DNA of 64,000 nucleotides, from positions 186,001 to 250,000 of the forward strand of contig NZ_AUFK01000013.1 in NCBI RefSeq assembly GCF_000426465.1. Direction: 5' to 3'. Source of the DNA: Epilithonimonas caeni DSM 17710. GTDB lineage: Bacteria > Bacteroidota > Bacteroidia > Flavobacteriales > Weeksellaceae. The notes under the pieces are model-generated. The model saw only the letters and a list, made by a program, of their open reading frames with translations, had not been told where the DNA came from and ran no database searches. This document shows positions 1-8,930 of this stretch, in pieces (positions within the stretch are counted from its first letter, which is position 1; each line of letters opens with the position of its first letter). Position numbers and translations under genes: made by a program.

Positions 1-204
1 GAAAAGGAAAATGTAGCTAAACTGAACAGATTAGAAACAATCAGAATTCCTGAAGATTTTGATTACACCAAAATCATTTCCCTTTCTGCAGAAGCTAAAC
101 AAAAAATGGGTAAAGTAAAACCCAAAACTATTGCACAAGCAGGCAGAATTAGTGGAGTTTCTCCGGCTGATATTAATGTACTTTTGATTTATTTAGGTAG
201 ATAA
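1..204 (+). CDS. mnmG: MnmG (GidA) tRNA uridine-5-carboxymethylaminomethyl synthesis enzyme, C-terminal fragment
   Basis: The first 67 codons are open from base 1 and end in TAA at 202-204. They encode the conserved C-terminal helical domain of MnmG, including [16 protein letters not shown] and the terminal [19 protein letters not shown] region. MnmG is the FAD-dependent partner of MnmE and modifies U34 of tRNAs in the cytosol. The 5' part lies outside the window, so FAD-binding motifs cannot be inspected. A parS-like site starts 9 bp after the stop. mnmG (gidA) often sits near the replication origin, which agrees with the other origin-type signals in this region. Confidence 0.93.
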   Translation, partial: EKENVAKLNRLETIRIPEDFDYTKIISLSAEAKQKMGKVKPKTIAQAGRISGVSPADINVLLIYLGR

Positions 205-212
205 AATATAGA

Positions 213-228
213 TGTTCCACGTGAAACA
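213..228. promoter_or_regulatory. parS-like ParB binding site 1
   Basis: TGTTCCACGTGAAACA is a 16-bp near-perfect palindrome that matches the widely conserved parS consensus TGTTTCACGTGAAACA at 15 of 16 positions. The T-to-C change at position 5 occurs in accepted parS variants of other bacteria. It is intergenic, between mnmG and a methyltransferase. ParB binding is inferred from the motif. Confidence 0.75.
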
Positions 229-296
229 TTATATATGCAAAGTTCAAAATTGATTATAATGCTTTGATTTCTGAACTTTAAATTTTGAATTAATTT

Positions 297-1118
297 ATGA
301 AAATTAAAGACCATTTTCTTACACAAGAAGAATTTGAAATTGTAGAAACGGAAACAAAAGGTGTTTTCAAAACTACTCCTATTCCATCTAATATTTCAAG
401 ATATTATGAAAGCGAAGATTATATTTCACATCATCAGGATACGGGAAGTTTGAAAGAAAAACTTTATAAATTTTTACAGTCTTTTAATCTTCAATACAAA
501 AAAAATATTCTTGTAGATAGAATCAAAAAAGGTTCTAGGGTTTTGGATTATGGTTGCGGTGCCGGAGAATTTGTAAAATATATTGAAAATGATTTCCAAA
601 CTTTTGGATTTGAACCCAATTCAGATGCCAGAAATGCTGCAATCAATAAAGTTCAAAAAGCTAAAATTATTGATGAGATTTCTTCAATAGAAAATAAATC
701 TTTAGATGCAATTACATTATGGCATGTTTTCGAACATATCGAAAATCAGAGTGAAATGTTAGAAATATTTAATCAGAAATTAAAAGAAAAAGGTTTGCTA
801 ATTATTGCTGTTCCAAATCCAACTTCGTACGATGCGAAACACTATAAAGAATTTTGGGCAGCGTATGATGTTCCAAGACATATCTATCATTTTTCAAAAA
901 ATGGAATGGAAGATCTGATTTCAAAAAATCCGGATTGGAAATTAAGAAAAATAAAACCGCTCCTACTCGATTCATTTTATATCTCGATGTTGAGTGAAAA
1001 ATATAAGAAATCATCACTTTTTTGGCTAAAAGCAATTATTCATGGAACGATTTCGAACGTAAAGGCTCTTTTTTCGAACGAATTTTCAAGTTTGATATAC
1101 ATTATCGAAAAAAAATAG
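297..1118 (+). CDS. Class I SAM-dependent methyltransferase (Methyltransf_23-like)
   Basis: A 273-residue soluble protein with a Rossmann-type SAM-binding core. Motif I is VLDYGCGAGEF at residues 82-92, the acidic strand-2 region is GFEPNSDA (about 104-111), and the post-motif WHVFEHI lies at 142-148, as in UbiG/Methyltransf_23 enzymes. The N-terminal 80 residues contain a Tyr-rich stretch (SRYYESEDYISH) common in flavobacterial members of this group. The substrate cannot be read from sequence; lipid, quinone or glycan methylation are all possible. It stands alone between mnmG and the convergent pgk and shares a bidirectional terminator with pgk. Confidence 0.85.
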   Translation: MKIKDHFLTQEEFEIVETETKGVFKTTPIPSNISRYYESEDYISHHQDTGSLKEKLYKFLQSFNLQYKKNILVDRIKKGSRVLDYGCGAGEFVKYIENDFQTFGFEPNSDARNAAINKVQKAKIIDEISSIENKSLDAITLWHVFEHIENQSEMLEIFNQKLKEKGLLIIAVPNPTSYDAKHYKEFWAAYDVPRHIYHFSKNGMEDLISKNPDWKLRKIKPLLLDSFYISMLSEKYKKSSLFWLKAIIHGTISNVKALFSNEFSSLIYIIEKK

Positions 1119-1285
1119 AAAATCGATTTTTGATACAATTCTGAAAGCCAATTTTCAGCCATTTTGTTCAAAAATTGTTAATAAATACAAAATTTGGAAA
1201 TTATTCAGTCATTTTTGATTTCCAATTAAAGTCGCTAAGAATCGCTTAAAAAATTTTTACTCAAACACTTTTCAAGTTTAGACAA

Positions 1286-1316
1286 ATAAAAACCAACAAT
1301 TTTTTGTTGGTTTTTA
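1286..1316. terminator. Bidirectional intrinsic terminator between the methyltransferase and pgk
   Basis: AACCAACAA (1291-1299) pairs with TTGTTGGTT (1304-1312). A/T runs flank the hairpin on both sides, so it can end transcription of the plus-strand methyltransferase and of the minus-strand pgk. Confidence 0.85.
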
Positions 1317-1339
1317 AATTTATATAGAAAAATAAATTT

Positions 1340-2530
1340 CTATTTGTTAATTGCTGCAACTCCTGGAAGTTCTAATCCTTCCAAACTTTCCAACATTGCT
1401 CCACCTCCTGTTGAAACATAACTCACTTTATCAGAATAACCGAATTGCTTCACGAAAGCTACACTGTCTCCTCCACCAACTAGTGAGAAAGCTCCCAATT
1501 TTGTAGCCTCTGCAATACTGTCGCCTAAAGCTTTAGTTCCAGCAGCAAAATTTGACATTTCAAAAACTCCGATCGGACCATTCCACAAAATTGTTCTTGA
1601 ATTTAAAAGAACATCATTGAAAATTTCTCTTGATTTAGGACCAGCATCCAAACCTTGCCAATTTTCAGGTATCTCTCTGATATCAGCAACTTTTCTTTCA
1701 GCTTCATTGTTGAAATCATCGGCAATCACAACATCAGTCGGAAGATAAACCTCAACATTGTGTTCTTTTGCTTTCGCAAGAATTTCGATGGCAAGATTCA
1801 GTTTATCATCTTCAACAATAGACTTTCCTATTTTTCCACCGAGTGCTTTGATGAATGTAAAAGACATTCCGCCACCGATAATCAAGTTATCAATTGCGGG
1901 AAGGATATTCTCTATAATTGTAATTTTTGTGGAAACCTTGGAGCCTCCAAGTATCGCAGTTACAGGTCTTTCGCCTGATTTAAGAACTTTATCAATAGCT
2001 ATTAATTCCTTTTCCATTAGTAAACCGAAAAATTTAGTAGAAGGAAAGAATTGTGCAATTACAGCTGTTGAAGCGTGAGCTCTGTGGGCAGTTCCGAAAG
2101 CATCATTCACATAAGCATCACCTAATTTAGACAATTTCTCAGCAAAAGCCTCGTCACCTTTTTCTTCTTCATTATGAAAACGCAGATTTTCCAATAACAA
2201 GATCTCTCCAGCTTGTAGGTCAACAGCAGCTTGTTCAGCCTTCTCTCCTACCGATTCCTCCACAAACTTCACCTCCTTACCAAGAACCTTAGAAACCTCG
2301 CTCAAAATGTGCTTAAGAGAATATTTGTCATTCACCTCTCCTTTTGGTCTTCCAAGGTGCGTCATTAATATAACAGAACCACCGTCAGCCAAGATTTTAT
2401 CAACCGTAGGCTTTACAGCAACGATTCTTGTATTATCGGTCACATTAAGATTCTCATCCTGAGGAACATTGAAATCAACTCTTATTAAAGCTTTTTTGTT
2501 TTTAAAATCGAAATCTTTAATTGTTTTCAT
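1340..2530 (-). CDS. pgk: Phosphoglycerate kinase
   Basis: A 396-residue cytosolic glycolytic enzyme that transfers phosphate from 1,3-bisphosphoglycerate to ADP. The N-terminal signature RVDFNVP is at residues 17-23, followed by the substrate-binding HLGRPKG loop, the [12 protein letters not shown] segment and the C-terminal nucleotide-binding [13 protein letters not shown] region. The length is normal for a bacterial PGK. It starts at ATG 2530 with a TAnnTTTG element about 60 bp upstream (2590-2597, complement). It is monocistronic and faces the candidate origin region. Confidence 0.98.
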   Translation of the reverse strand: MKTIKDFDFKNKKALIRVDFNVPQDENLNVTDNTRIVAVKPTVDKILADGGSVILMTHLGRPKGEVNDKYSLKHILSEVSKVLGKEVKFVEESVGEKAEQAAVDLQAGEILLLENLRFHNEEEKGDEAFAEKLSKLGDAYVNDAFGTAHRAHASTAVIAQFFPSTKFFGLLMEKELIAIDKVLKSGERPVTAILGGSKVSTKITIIENILPAIDNLIIGGGMSFTFIKALGGKIGKSIVEDDKLNLAIEILAKAKEHNVEVYLPTDVVIADDFNNEAERKVADIREIPENWQGLDAGPKSREIFNDVLLNSRTILWNGPIGVFEMSNFAAGTKALGDSIAEATKLGAFSLVGGGDSVAFVKQFGYSDKVSYVSTGGGAMLESLEGLELPGVAAINK

Positions 2531-2589
2531 TAAATTTTTATTTAAGGTTTTTATTGAGATTTGAAATCACTCCTCCTCTCTTTGTTTCA

Positions 2590-2597
2590 CAAATTTA
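2590..2597 (-). promoter_or_regulatory. -7 element of the pgk promoter
   Basis: The complement reads TAAATTTG, a perfect Bacteroidota TAnnTTTG box. It implies a leader of roughly 50 nt before the pgk ATG. Confidence 0.55.
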
Positions 2598-2639
2598 AAA
2601 CTAATTCCTTCCTTTTAAAAATTTTATTCTCAAAAAAAA

Positions 2640-3200
2640 TCCACAAACTCATTTTACATTCTAAACAACTTTCTTTTTTCTTTATAAAAAAAATATGATT
2701 GTAGTATACTGTTGTAGAAGAGAGTATGCGGATAAAAAAATCGGGAATATTTTATCACAGGAAATGTGAATTAATTAAGACCTTTTTAACATATTTAAAA
2801 TACTGTTAATCAGTTAATTGATAAGGTTATAAACATTTGTTGATAATTCTAGATTTTTTCACTTACTCAAAAATACCATGCGGATAAACGAGCCTAATCT
2901 CTAATAAAAGTTTTTTCAAAAAAAGAATTATTTGTTCTCCATAAAATTGCATTACTAAAATTAATCAATTTTTAAAAGAATTATTTGACAGAAGTTATCC
3001 ACAGGTTTTCTAACAATTTTTAACATTCTATTATCTTTTTATTAATGATTGTAAATTTTGTTTAATTAATTTTTATAATAAACTTTATATCATTGATTTT
3101 TAAATAACTAATTCAAAATATTTTTGATGATTATATTTTATTTTAATGCCAACAATTACAAAATATGTAGTAATTTTATACTGAAATAAAAGAATAATAT
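2640..3200. other. Candidate replication origin (oriC): DnaA-box cluster plus AT-rich unwinding stretch
   Basis: This gap of more than 700 bp between pgk and rpiB has no gene. It holds TTATCCACA, a perfect DnaA box, at 2995-3003. It also holds two copies of TGCGGATAA (2727-2735 and 2879-2887, complement TTATCCGCA), TGTTGATAA (2838-2846, complement TTATCAACA) and the weaker TTATAAACA (2827-2835). An almost pure A/T stretch follows at about 3005-3160, in the position expected of a DNA unwinding element. mnmG and a parS-like site lie within 3 kb. dnaA is not in the window, so the call depends on motif clustering and would be tested by GC-skew inversion. Confidence 0.45.
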
Positions 3201-3263
3201 AAAAAAGCAAATGGAGTCGCTAGTCTGCGATTTCATTTTACCCTTAAAAAATAATAAGTAAAA

Positions 3264-3695
3264 ATGAAAAAAATAGCAATAGCCGCTGACCACGCCGGTT
3301 TTGAATACAAAGAATTGATAAAAAAATACCTTGAAGGTAAATACGAAGTTCAGGATTTTGGAACCTACTCTACCGATTCTGTAGATTACCCGGACTTTGT
3401 ACATCCTGCAGCAAGTTCTGTGGAAAATGGAGAAAACGAATTGGGAATCTTGATCTGCGGAAGTGGAAATGGTGTTCAAATTACAGCGAATAAACATCAG
3501 AAAATAAGATGCGCTTTATGTTGGATGCCGGAAATTGCTTCTCTCGCTAGACAACATAACAATGCAAATATGATTTCGATTCCGGCGAGATTCATTTCAA
3601 AAGAATTGGCATTCGAGATTGTAGATAGATTCCTAACGACAGATTTTGAAGGAGGAAGACATCAGAAAAGAGTTGATAAAATCGCATTCTGCTAG
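3264..3695 (+). CDS. rpiB: Ribose 5-phosphate isomerase B
   Basis: A 143-residue RpiB/LacAB-family isomerase that interconverts ribose 5-phosphate and ribulose 5-phosphate in the pentose phosphate pathway. The start is typical (MKKIAIAADHAGFEYK). The catalytic-loop cysteine is in GILICGSGNG (Cys65), and the C-terminal phosphate-binding GGRHQKRV segment is present. Length and motifs are complete. It begins just right of the candidate origin and ends in a strong hairpin terminator, so it is probably monocistronic. Confidence 0.96.
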   Translation: MKKIAIAADHAGFEYKELIKKYLEGKYEVQDFGTYSTDSVDYPDFVHPAASSVENGENELGILICGSGNGVQITANKHQKIRCALCWMPEIASLARQHNNANMISIPARFISKELAFEIVDRFLTTDFEGGRHQKRVDKIAFC

Positions 3696-3702
3696 ATATA
3701 GA

Positions 3703-3728
3703 GACTTACAATTTTGTAAGTCTTTTTA
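3703..3728 (+). terminator. Intrinsic terminator of rpiB
   Basis: GACTTACA (3703-3710) pairs with TGTAAGTC (3715-3722) around a 4-nt loop, followed by a T run. Confidence 0.85.
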
Positions 3729-3766
3729 TTTGAATGACTGCAGAAACTCGATTATTAATAAAGTTG

Positions 3767-4081
3767 TATCTTTGCAACGCATTTCACAGAGAAAGTTCTT
3801 TCTCACGAAACCATAAATTAATACAAAGGTTTCCCAAACTCCCCTATTTTATTTTATCTTTAATAAAAATTAAATCCACTTTTGGGTTAAAATAAAAATG
3901 CAAGAAATATCTTTACTAATTATATTTTAAATAATTAAAAATATAGCTTCTGAATCAAAGGTAATATATAAAAATAGAGAGCAAGAAATATTGTATTTGC
4001 CTAATAATAAAAATCCACAAACGTTAAAATTACAATATAATCTAGGTAAATGGAATTTTCTTAGCAATTAATTTAAATTAA
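3767..4081 (+). promoter_or_regulatory. Promoter and long untranslated leader of rnr
   Basis: A perfect TATCTTTG -7 box at 3767-3774 lies more than 300 nt before the rnr ATG. The leader contains a tight hairpin (GAGAAAG/CTTTCTC around a 2-nt loop, about 3789-3804) and a longer A/T inverted repeat (3847-3856 with 3888-3897). No ORF or tRNA is visible. Either rnr has a long structured 5' UTR, or the box starts a small RNA and rnr has a weaker proximal promoter. Confidence 0.4.
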
Positions 4082-6232
4082 ATGAAAAACAAAAAACATA
4101 CAAGTCATAAAAACGAACAGAAACTCCAGGATTTAGGGAGGAAAATACTTCGTTTTATGAATCAGAAAACCTCCAAAATCTACAATTACAAACAGATTTC
4201 GGAAGGGATAGATTACAAAAACCCGAGACAAAGAGAACTTGTGATTCAGGCGCTTCATAGATTGCAGGCGACTCAGAAAGTCAAAGAAACCGAGAAAGGA
4301 AAATACATCGTCAATCTTCATATAGAAGGAACTTTGACCGGAGTTATCGATTTCAACCAATCCGGAAATGCTTACGTAAAAGTAGATGGAATTGCAGATG
4401 ATATCTTCGTCCATCAGAAAAACGTAAAAGACGCATTGCAAGGCGATAAAGTCCTGATTGTTACTTACAACTTCAAAGGCAAAAAACTGGAAGGTTCTGT
4501 GGTAGAAGTTTTAGAAAGAGCTAAAGACACTTTTGTCGGAACTTTTCAAAAGATCGCGGAAAAAGATTTCGGGTTTGTAGTTTTGGATAAGAAGAAGCTC
4601 AACACCGATATTTTCATTTCCAAAAACCATTTCAATGGAGCAGAAGACGGTGATAAGGTCATCGTAAAAATGCTGGAATGGAAACCGGGAAGCAAGAATC
4701 CGGAAGGCGAGATAACAACGGTTCTTGGCGCTCCTGGAGAACACGAAACAGAAATCCATTCGATTTTGGCAGAATATGGTTTGCCTTACAATTTCCCGCC
4801 GGAAGTAGAACACGATGCAGACCAGATAGATAGAAGTATCAATGCTGAAGAAGTCGCAAAACGCTGGGATATGCGTGATATTCTGACATTTACGATTGAC
4901 CCGAAAGATGCCAAAGATTTTGATGATGCTTTGTCTATCAGAAAATTAGAAAGTGGACTTTGGGAAATAGGTGTTCACATTGCGGATGTCTCTCATTATG
5001 TAAAACCTGGGACGATTTTGGACGATGAAGCTTATGCTAGAGCAACTTCGGTTTATCTTGTTGATAGAGTAGTGCCGATGCTTCCTGAGGTTTTGAGTAA
5101 TGATGTTTGTTCACTGCGCCCAAATGAAGATAAATTCACATTTTCAGCCGTTTTCGAATTGGATGAGGAAGCGAAGATCCACAAGCAATGGTTTGGTAGA
5201 ACAGTTATCCATTCCGACAGAAGATTTGCTTACGAAGAGGCCCAGGAAAGAATCGAAACTAAGGAAGGTGATTTGGTTGAGGAAATTCTTCAACTCGATA
5301 AATTAGCCAAAATAATGAGGGCGGAACGTATCAGAAATGGTGCGATTACTTTTGATAGGAGCGAGGTAAGATTCAATTTGGATGAAAACAACAAACCGAT
5401 TGGCGTTTATTTCAAAGTCAGCAAAGATTCCAACCATTTGATTGAGGAATTTATGCTTTTGGCCAATAAAAAAGTCTCCGAATTCATCTCATTAAATAAA
5501 AGGAATGAACCAACTGGAAATACTTTCATTTACAGAATTCACGATGACCCGGATCCGGCAAAATTGACGGCTTTAAGAGATTTTGTAGGAACTTTCGGCT
5601 ACAAGATGGATTTGGCAAATACCCAAAAAGTCGCTGAATCTTTGAATAGATTATTGAATGACGTCAAAGGAAAAGGCGAGGAAAATATGATTGAAACGCT
5701 GGCAATGAGAAGTATGAGCAAAGCCGTTTATTCTACCGACCCGATTGGACATTACGGACTTGGGTTTGAGTATTATACACATTTCACATCGCCAATCCGC
5801 CGTTATCCGGATTTGATTGCGCACAGATTGCTACAACACTATTTGGACGGCGGAAAATCGCCTAACAAAGAAGAAGTGGAAGAGAAGGCCAAACATTGTT
5901 CTGCAATGGAGCGTTTGGCTGCTGAGGCAGAAAGAGAAAGTATCAAATTTATGCAGGTCAAGTTTATGGAAGACCACGTTGGCGAAGTTTTCTCAGGCGT
6001 TATTTCCGGCGTTGCAGAGTATGGCTTCTGGGTAGAAATCCCTGAAAATGGTGCAGAAGGAATGATAAAATTGCGCGATCTGGTGGATGATTCTTACTCT
6101 TTGGATGCGAAAAATTATGCAATCATAGGTTCCAGAACAGGGAATACCTATCAATTAGGAGATCAGGTAAAAATCAAAGTGGTAAAAGCCAATCTGATTG
6201 CTAAGCAACTGGATTTTAAGATTATTGAGTAA
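4082..6232 (+). CDS. rnr: Ribonuclease R (RNase II/R family 3'-5' exoribonuclease)
   Basis: A 716-residue cytosolic exoribonuclease that degrades structured RNA. It has an N-terminal winged-helix region (ISEGIDYKNPRQRELVIQAL, about 40-60), cold-shock OB folds, and a catalytic RNB domain from about residue 260. The metal-binding Asp cluster DPKDAKDFDDAL lies near 272-283 and FTSPIRRYPDL in the later part. A C-terminal S1 domain (about 627-716) begins at VFSGVISGVAEYGFWVEI. The Lys-rich tail seen in E. coli RNase R is absent. The following ORF starts at the base after the stop codon. Confidence 0.96.
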   Translation: MKNKKHTSHKNEQKLQDLGRKILRFMNQKTSKIYNYKQISEGIDYKNPRQRELVIQALHRLQATQKVKETEKGKYIVNLHIEGTLTGVIDFNQSGNAYVKVDGIADDIFVHQKNVKDALQGDKVLIVTYNFKGKKLEGSVVEVLERAKDTFVGTFQKIAEKDFGFVVLDKKKLNTDIFISKNHFNGAEDGDKVIVKMLEWKPGSKNPEGEITTVLGAPGEHETEIHSILAEYGLPYNFPPEVEHDADQIDRSINAEEVAKRWDMRDILTFTIDPKDAKDFDDALSIRKLESGLWEIGVHIADVSHYVKPGTILDDEAYARATSVYLVDRVVPMLPEVLSNDVCSLRPNEDKFTFSAVFELDEEAKIHKQWFGRTVIHSDRRFAYEEAQERIETKEGDLVEEILQLDKLAKIMRAERIRNGAITFDRSEVRFNLDENNKPIGVYFKVSKDSNHLIEEFMLLANKKVSEFISLNKRNEPTGNTFIYRIHDDPDPAKLTALRDFVGTFGYKMDLANTQKVAESLNRLLNDVKGKGEENMIETLAMRSMSKAVYSTDPIGHYGLGFEYYTHFTSPIRRYPDLIAHRLLQHYLDGGKSPNKEEVEEKAKHCSAMERLAAEAERESIKFMQVKFMEDHVGEVFSGVISGVAEYGFWVEIPENGAEGMIKLRDLVDDSYSLDAKNYAIIGSRTGNTYQLGDQVKIKVVKANLIAKQLDFKIIE

Positions 6233-6751
6233 ATGAAACGATACAAAATAGATTATTATAAAGATATCGGTAAGGTCTTATTGATTTTTATTAATATCTA
6301 TTTGTTTTTCAATTATGTAGTTAATACACAACTTTCAATTATAGAGATATTAGGACTATTATCAGCATTTATAATTTTAGGATATTTTGTATATAAATAT
6401 TTTGATTTTCAGAAATTTATAAAAAATATTTGCTTTTATTTGCTGGTAATATTGCCATTTATTTTCAATGTTTTTTTCTTCATTAATTTTACATTTTCAG
6501 AAAAAGAAGAAGTAGAAAAATATAAGTTTGATTATACACTTACTTCTTCAGACACAAGCAGTAATCCACGAAAAAAGGTAATTTCTACAACAATAAAATT
6601 GAATACGAGAAAATATGATGATTATTTTTTCTTTAAGACATTTGCAGATTATAAGAAAATAGAAAAGAATAACATTGTAACTTACACATTTTCAAAAGGA
6701 TTATTTGGACTAAGAGTTTTAAAAAAGTATGAATTTTCGAAAGAAGATTAG
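6233..6751 (+). CDS. Small membrane protein of unknown function
   Basis: A 172-residue protein whose ATG (6233-6235) directly follows the rnr TAA, so the two are probably co-transcribed. The N-terminal half has three hydrophobic segments (about 14-32, 36-54 and 64-86, with IFNVFFFINF at the end). The C-terminal part is a hydrophilic beta-rich tail with many Tyr and Lys. It is more AT-rich than rnr. I do not recognise a family. Confidence 0.7.
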   Translation: MKRYKIDYYKDIGKVLLIFINIYLFFNYVVNTQLSIIEILGLLSAFIILGYFVYKYFDFQKFIKNICFYLLVILPFIFNVFFFINFTFSEKEEVEKYKFDYTLTSSDTSSNPRKKVISTTIKLNTRKYDDYFFFKTFADYKKIEKNNIVTYTFSKGLFGLRVLKKYEFSKED

Positions 6752-6809
6752 TTTTTTAAATTTTAATTATCAATGGAATATCTAAAGTCTAATATCTAGT
6801 TTCTACTTA

Positions 6810-6842
6810 TTTGCCGTATTTAAAAAGTAAAATGTATTTTTG
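6810..6842 (+). promoter_or_regulatory. Promoter of the LysE-family gene
   Basis: TTTG (6810-6813) and TATTTTTG (6835-6842) are separated by 21 bp, which matches the Bacteroidota -33/-7 pair. A leader of about 45 nt precedes the ATG at 6891. Confidence 0.6.
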
Positions 6843-6890
6843 CTTTTGTCTTAGTACAAGATACATTATACTTTTTACAAAAAAATAATA

Positions 6891-7568
6891 ATGCTCGAAC
6901 TCATTTTATACGCTGTCGGATTAGGGATAATGCTAAGTTTGGTCTTTATAGGACCTATTTTTTTCCTGCTGATAGAAACCAGTTTTTCCCGGGGTCCAAG
7001 ACACGCCATTGCTTTGGATATCGGTGTAGTTTCTGCTGATCTACTTTGTATAGTTGTCAGTTATTATGCCAGCGCGGATTTGGTAAGTCTTATTGATAAA
7101 CATCCCGGATTTTACCGGATTTCAGCATTTCTCATCCTAATCTATGCCATTTATATGCTCCTTTCCAGAACCAAAATGCACATCGAAGGCGAAGAAAAAC
7201 TCATCGACCAGAATTATATCAAGACCTTTCTCAACGGATTTTTACTCAATTTACTGAACATCGGAGTTGTTTTATTTTGGCTAGTGACAGTAGTTTCGGT
7301 TCGAAATGCCTATCCAAAAGTTCAGGACTTTGTTCTTTATATCGGGATTGTAATTGGAACTTATTTGCTCATCGATCTGTCCAAAATCCTTTTAGCAAAA
7401 CAATTCCACGATAAACTGAATCAACGCATTGCGAACAAGATAAGAAAAGCAGTCGGATGTATTTTGGTATTATTCAGTTTCTTTATTTTCCTTCAAAGCT
7501 TCAAAAAGTTCAATAAGTTCGAAGAAAAATTAGAAAAAGCAGAGAAACAGCAACCAAAGATTAAATGA
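6891..7568 (+). CDS. LysE/RhtB-family amino-acid exporter
   Basis: A 225-residue inner-membrane protein with about six hydrophobic segments. The N-terminal signature GLGIMLSLVFIGPIFFLLIETSFSRG fits the LysE family, with the conserved Pro and the polar residues after helix 1, followed by ALDIGVVSADLLCI. The C-terminal tail is highly charged. LysE-type carriers export amino acids or related solutes; the substrate cannot be told. It has its own promoter and is followed by a repeat-rich gap. Confidence 0.85.
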   Translation: MLELILYAVGLGIMLSLVFIGPIFFLLIETSFSRGPRHAIALDIGVVSADLLCIVVSYYASADLVSLIDKHPGFYRISAFLILIYAIYMLLSRTKMHIEGEEKLIDQNYIKTFLNGFLLNLLNIGVVLFWLVTVVSVRNAYPKVQDFVLYIGIVIGTYLLIDLSKILLAKQFHDKLNQRIANKIRKAVGCILVLFSFFIFLQSFKKFNKFEEKLEKAEKQQPKIK

Positions 7569-7589
7569 TTATTTGAGCAACTTATCCAC

Positions 7590-7880
7590 TTGTAATTTAT
7601 CCTGAGCTTAGCCTGTAGTGAGTTTGTCGAACTATCGAAGGACTTCCAATTGTCACTCTGAGGCTCTCGAAGAGTCTGCTCAAGTCGGGTTGCAGATTCA
7701 CAAAACCAAGTGACAAGCTAAACACAATATTTGTCATTCCGTAGGAATCTCAACAATCCGGATTCCTGCAGAATAATAAAATAACTTGAAATTTTTTGCT
7801 GAGCGAAGTGCCTTTGCGAATCTTAAAATATTTTCAATAAAATAAAAAAATCTTTGCGACCTTTGCGTTAAAATCAATAC
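7590..7880. repeat. Intergenic mosaic of dispersed repeat fragments
   Basis: This gap of about 330 bp carries no gene. It contains TTTATCCTGAGCTT (7596-7609), which also occurs at 20960 and 31876, a CTGAGGCTCTCGAAGAG half-palindrome (about 7660), CTCAAGTCGGG (about 7680, shared with about 31922), an inverted GGAATC/GATTCC pair near 7743-7768, and a TTTGCGACCTTTGCGTTAAAA segment (about 7853-7873) of the second dispersed family. Degenerate copies lie back to back, which suggests repeated insertion at one site. Confidence 0.6.
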
Positions 7881-7895
7881 ATCAAACAAACACAA

Positions 7896-8825
7896 ATGCA
7901 AAAAATAACTTTCCCAAAACCACTCAAAAAAGGAGATAAAATAGCCATTATTTCGCCGGCAGGTTCTGTTGAGATTCCACAATTGGATAAAACTTTAGAA
8001 TTGATCAGGTCCAAAGGTTACGAACCCATTTTAGGCGAAAATCTCTACACAAAATATCAAAACGGTTATTCATACGCCGGAACAGAAAAACAACGCATAA
8101 ATGATATCAATTGGGCTTTAAACGACACAGAGATTTCTGCGGTCTGGGCTTCAAGAGGAGGGTATGGTTGTCAGCATTTGGTTCAGCATTTAGATTTAAA
8201 AGAATTTAAGAAAAATTCAAAATGGTATATCGGATATTCTGACAACACAGTGATTCAGAGTTATCTCTTGAAAAAAGGCTTTGCTTCTATCCACGGACAA
8301 ACCATAAAAACTTCCAATTTTGGAGTTACGCAAGAAAGCTATGAGCTAATTTTTGATATTCTGAAAGGCAAAAAACTCAATTATAAAATCGATTCAAACC
8401 CGAACAATAGAGTAGGAGACACGTCGGGAGTTTTAGTTGGTGGAAATCTCGCTTTGGTTTACGCACTTTTGGGAACGCCATATTCTTTTGATTTCACAGA
8501 TAAAATTTTATTCATAGAAGATATCGGAGAAAATTTCTATGCACTTGACCGAATGATTATGAGCCTGGAATTAGCTGGTGTTTTCAAAAAAATCAAAGGT
8601 CTCATTGTTGGCGGAATGACCAATATGGGAAAAGAGAATGAAAACAAAGAATACGAAGAATCTTTCGATTCGTTTGTTTACCAGTTGATTGCCGACAGAG
8701 TTTCCAAATACAATTTTCCAATTGTTTTTGGATTTCCAAACGGGCATATTTTTGACAACAGACCTTTAATCATCGGTTCAGAAATTAATCTGAAAGTTGA
8801 TAAAAGAGTTATTGTCGAGTTTTAG
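7896..8825 (+). CDS. LD-carboxypeptidase, peptidase family S66 (LdcA-like)
   Basis: A 309-residue hydrolase that cleaves the L,D bond in tetrapeptides during murein recycling. It has the N-terminal KGDKIAIISPAGS strand, the nucleophile elbow WYIGYSDNT with Ser115, the Glu region LFIEDIGENFYALDRM, and the C-terminal His in FPNGHIFDNRPL, giving the Ser-Glu-His triad of S66. No signal peptide is visible, which fits a cytosolic recycling enzyme. MccF-like peptide-resistance enzymes share the fold and cannot be excluded. Confidence 0.9.
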   Translation: MQKITFPKPLKKGDKIAIISPAGSVEIPQLDKTLELIRSKGYEPILGENLYTKYQNGYSYAGTEKQRINDINWALNDTEISAVWASRGGYGCQHLVQHLDLKEFKKNSKWYIGYSDNTVIQSYLLKKGFASIHGQTIKTSNFGVTQESYELIFDILKGKKLNYKIDSNPNNRVGDTSGVLVGGNLALVYALLGTPYSFDFTDKILFIEDIGENFYALDRMIMSLELAGVFKKIKGLIVGGMTNMGKENENKEYEESFDSFVYQLIADRVSKYNFPIVFGFPNGHIFDNRPLIIGSEINLKVDKRVIVEF

Positions 8826-8930
8826 GTCTTTGAGAAATCCAGACTGAAACATTTGATAAACAGTTAGTATAGAGTTGTCACGCTGAGGTTCTCGAAGCGT
8901 TTAAATGATCATTTTCAATAATAAATAAAT

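Noticed and set aside
2581-2590. TGTTTCAC as half of a parS site upstream of pgk
   Set aside because: The other half (GTGAAACA) is missing; the following bases belong to the pgk -7 box.
3696-4081. A tRNA or other known RNA gene in the rpiB-rnr gap
   Set aside because: No cloverleaf or TTCGANTC-type T-loop sequence is visible; only short hairpins are present.
7577-7586. A further DnaA box (TTATCCACT) after the LysE gene
   Set aside because: It is a single one-mismatch site inside repeat-derived sequence with no AT-rich region or cluster; expected by chance.
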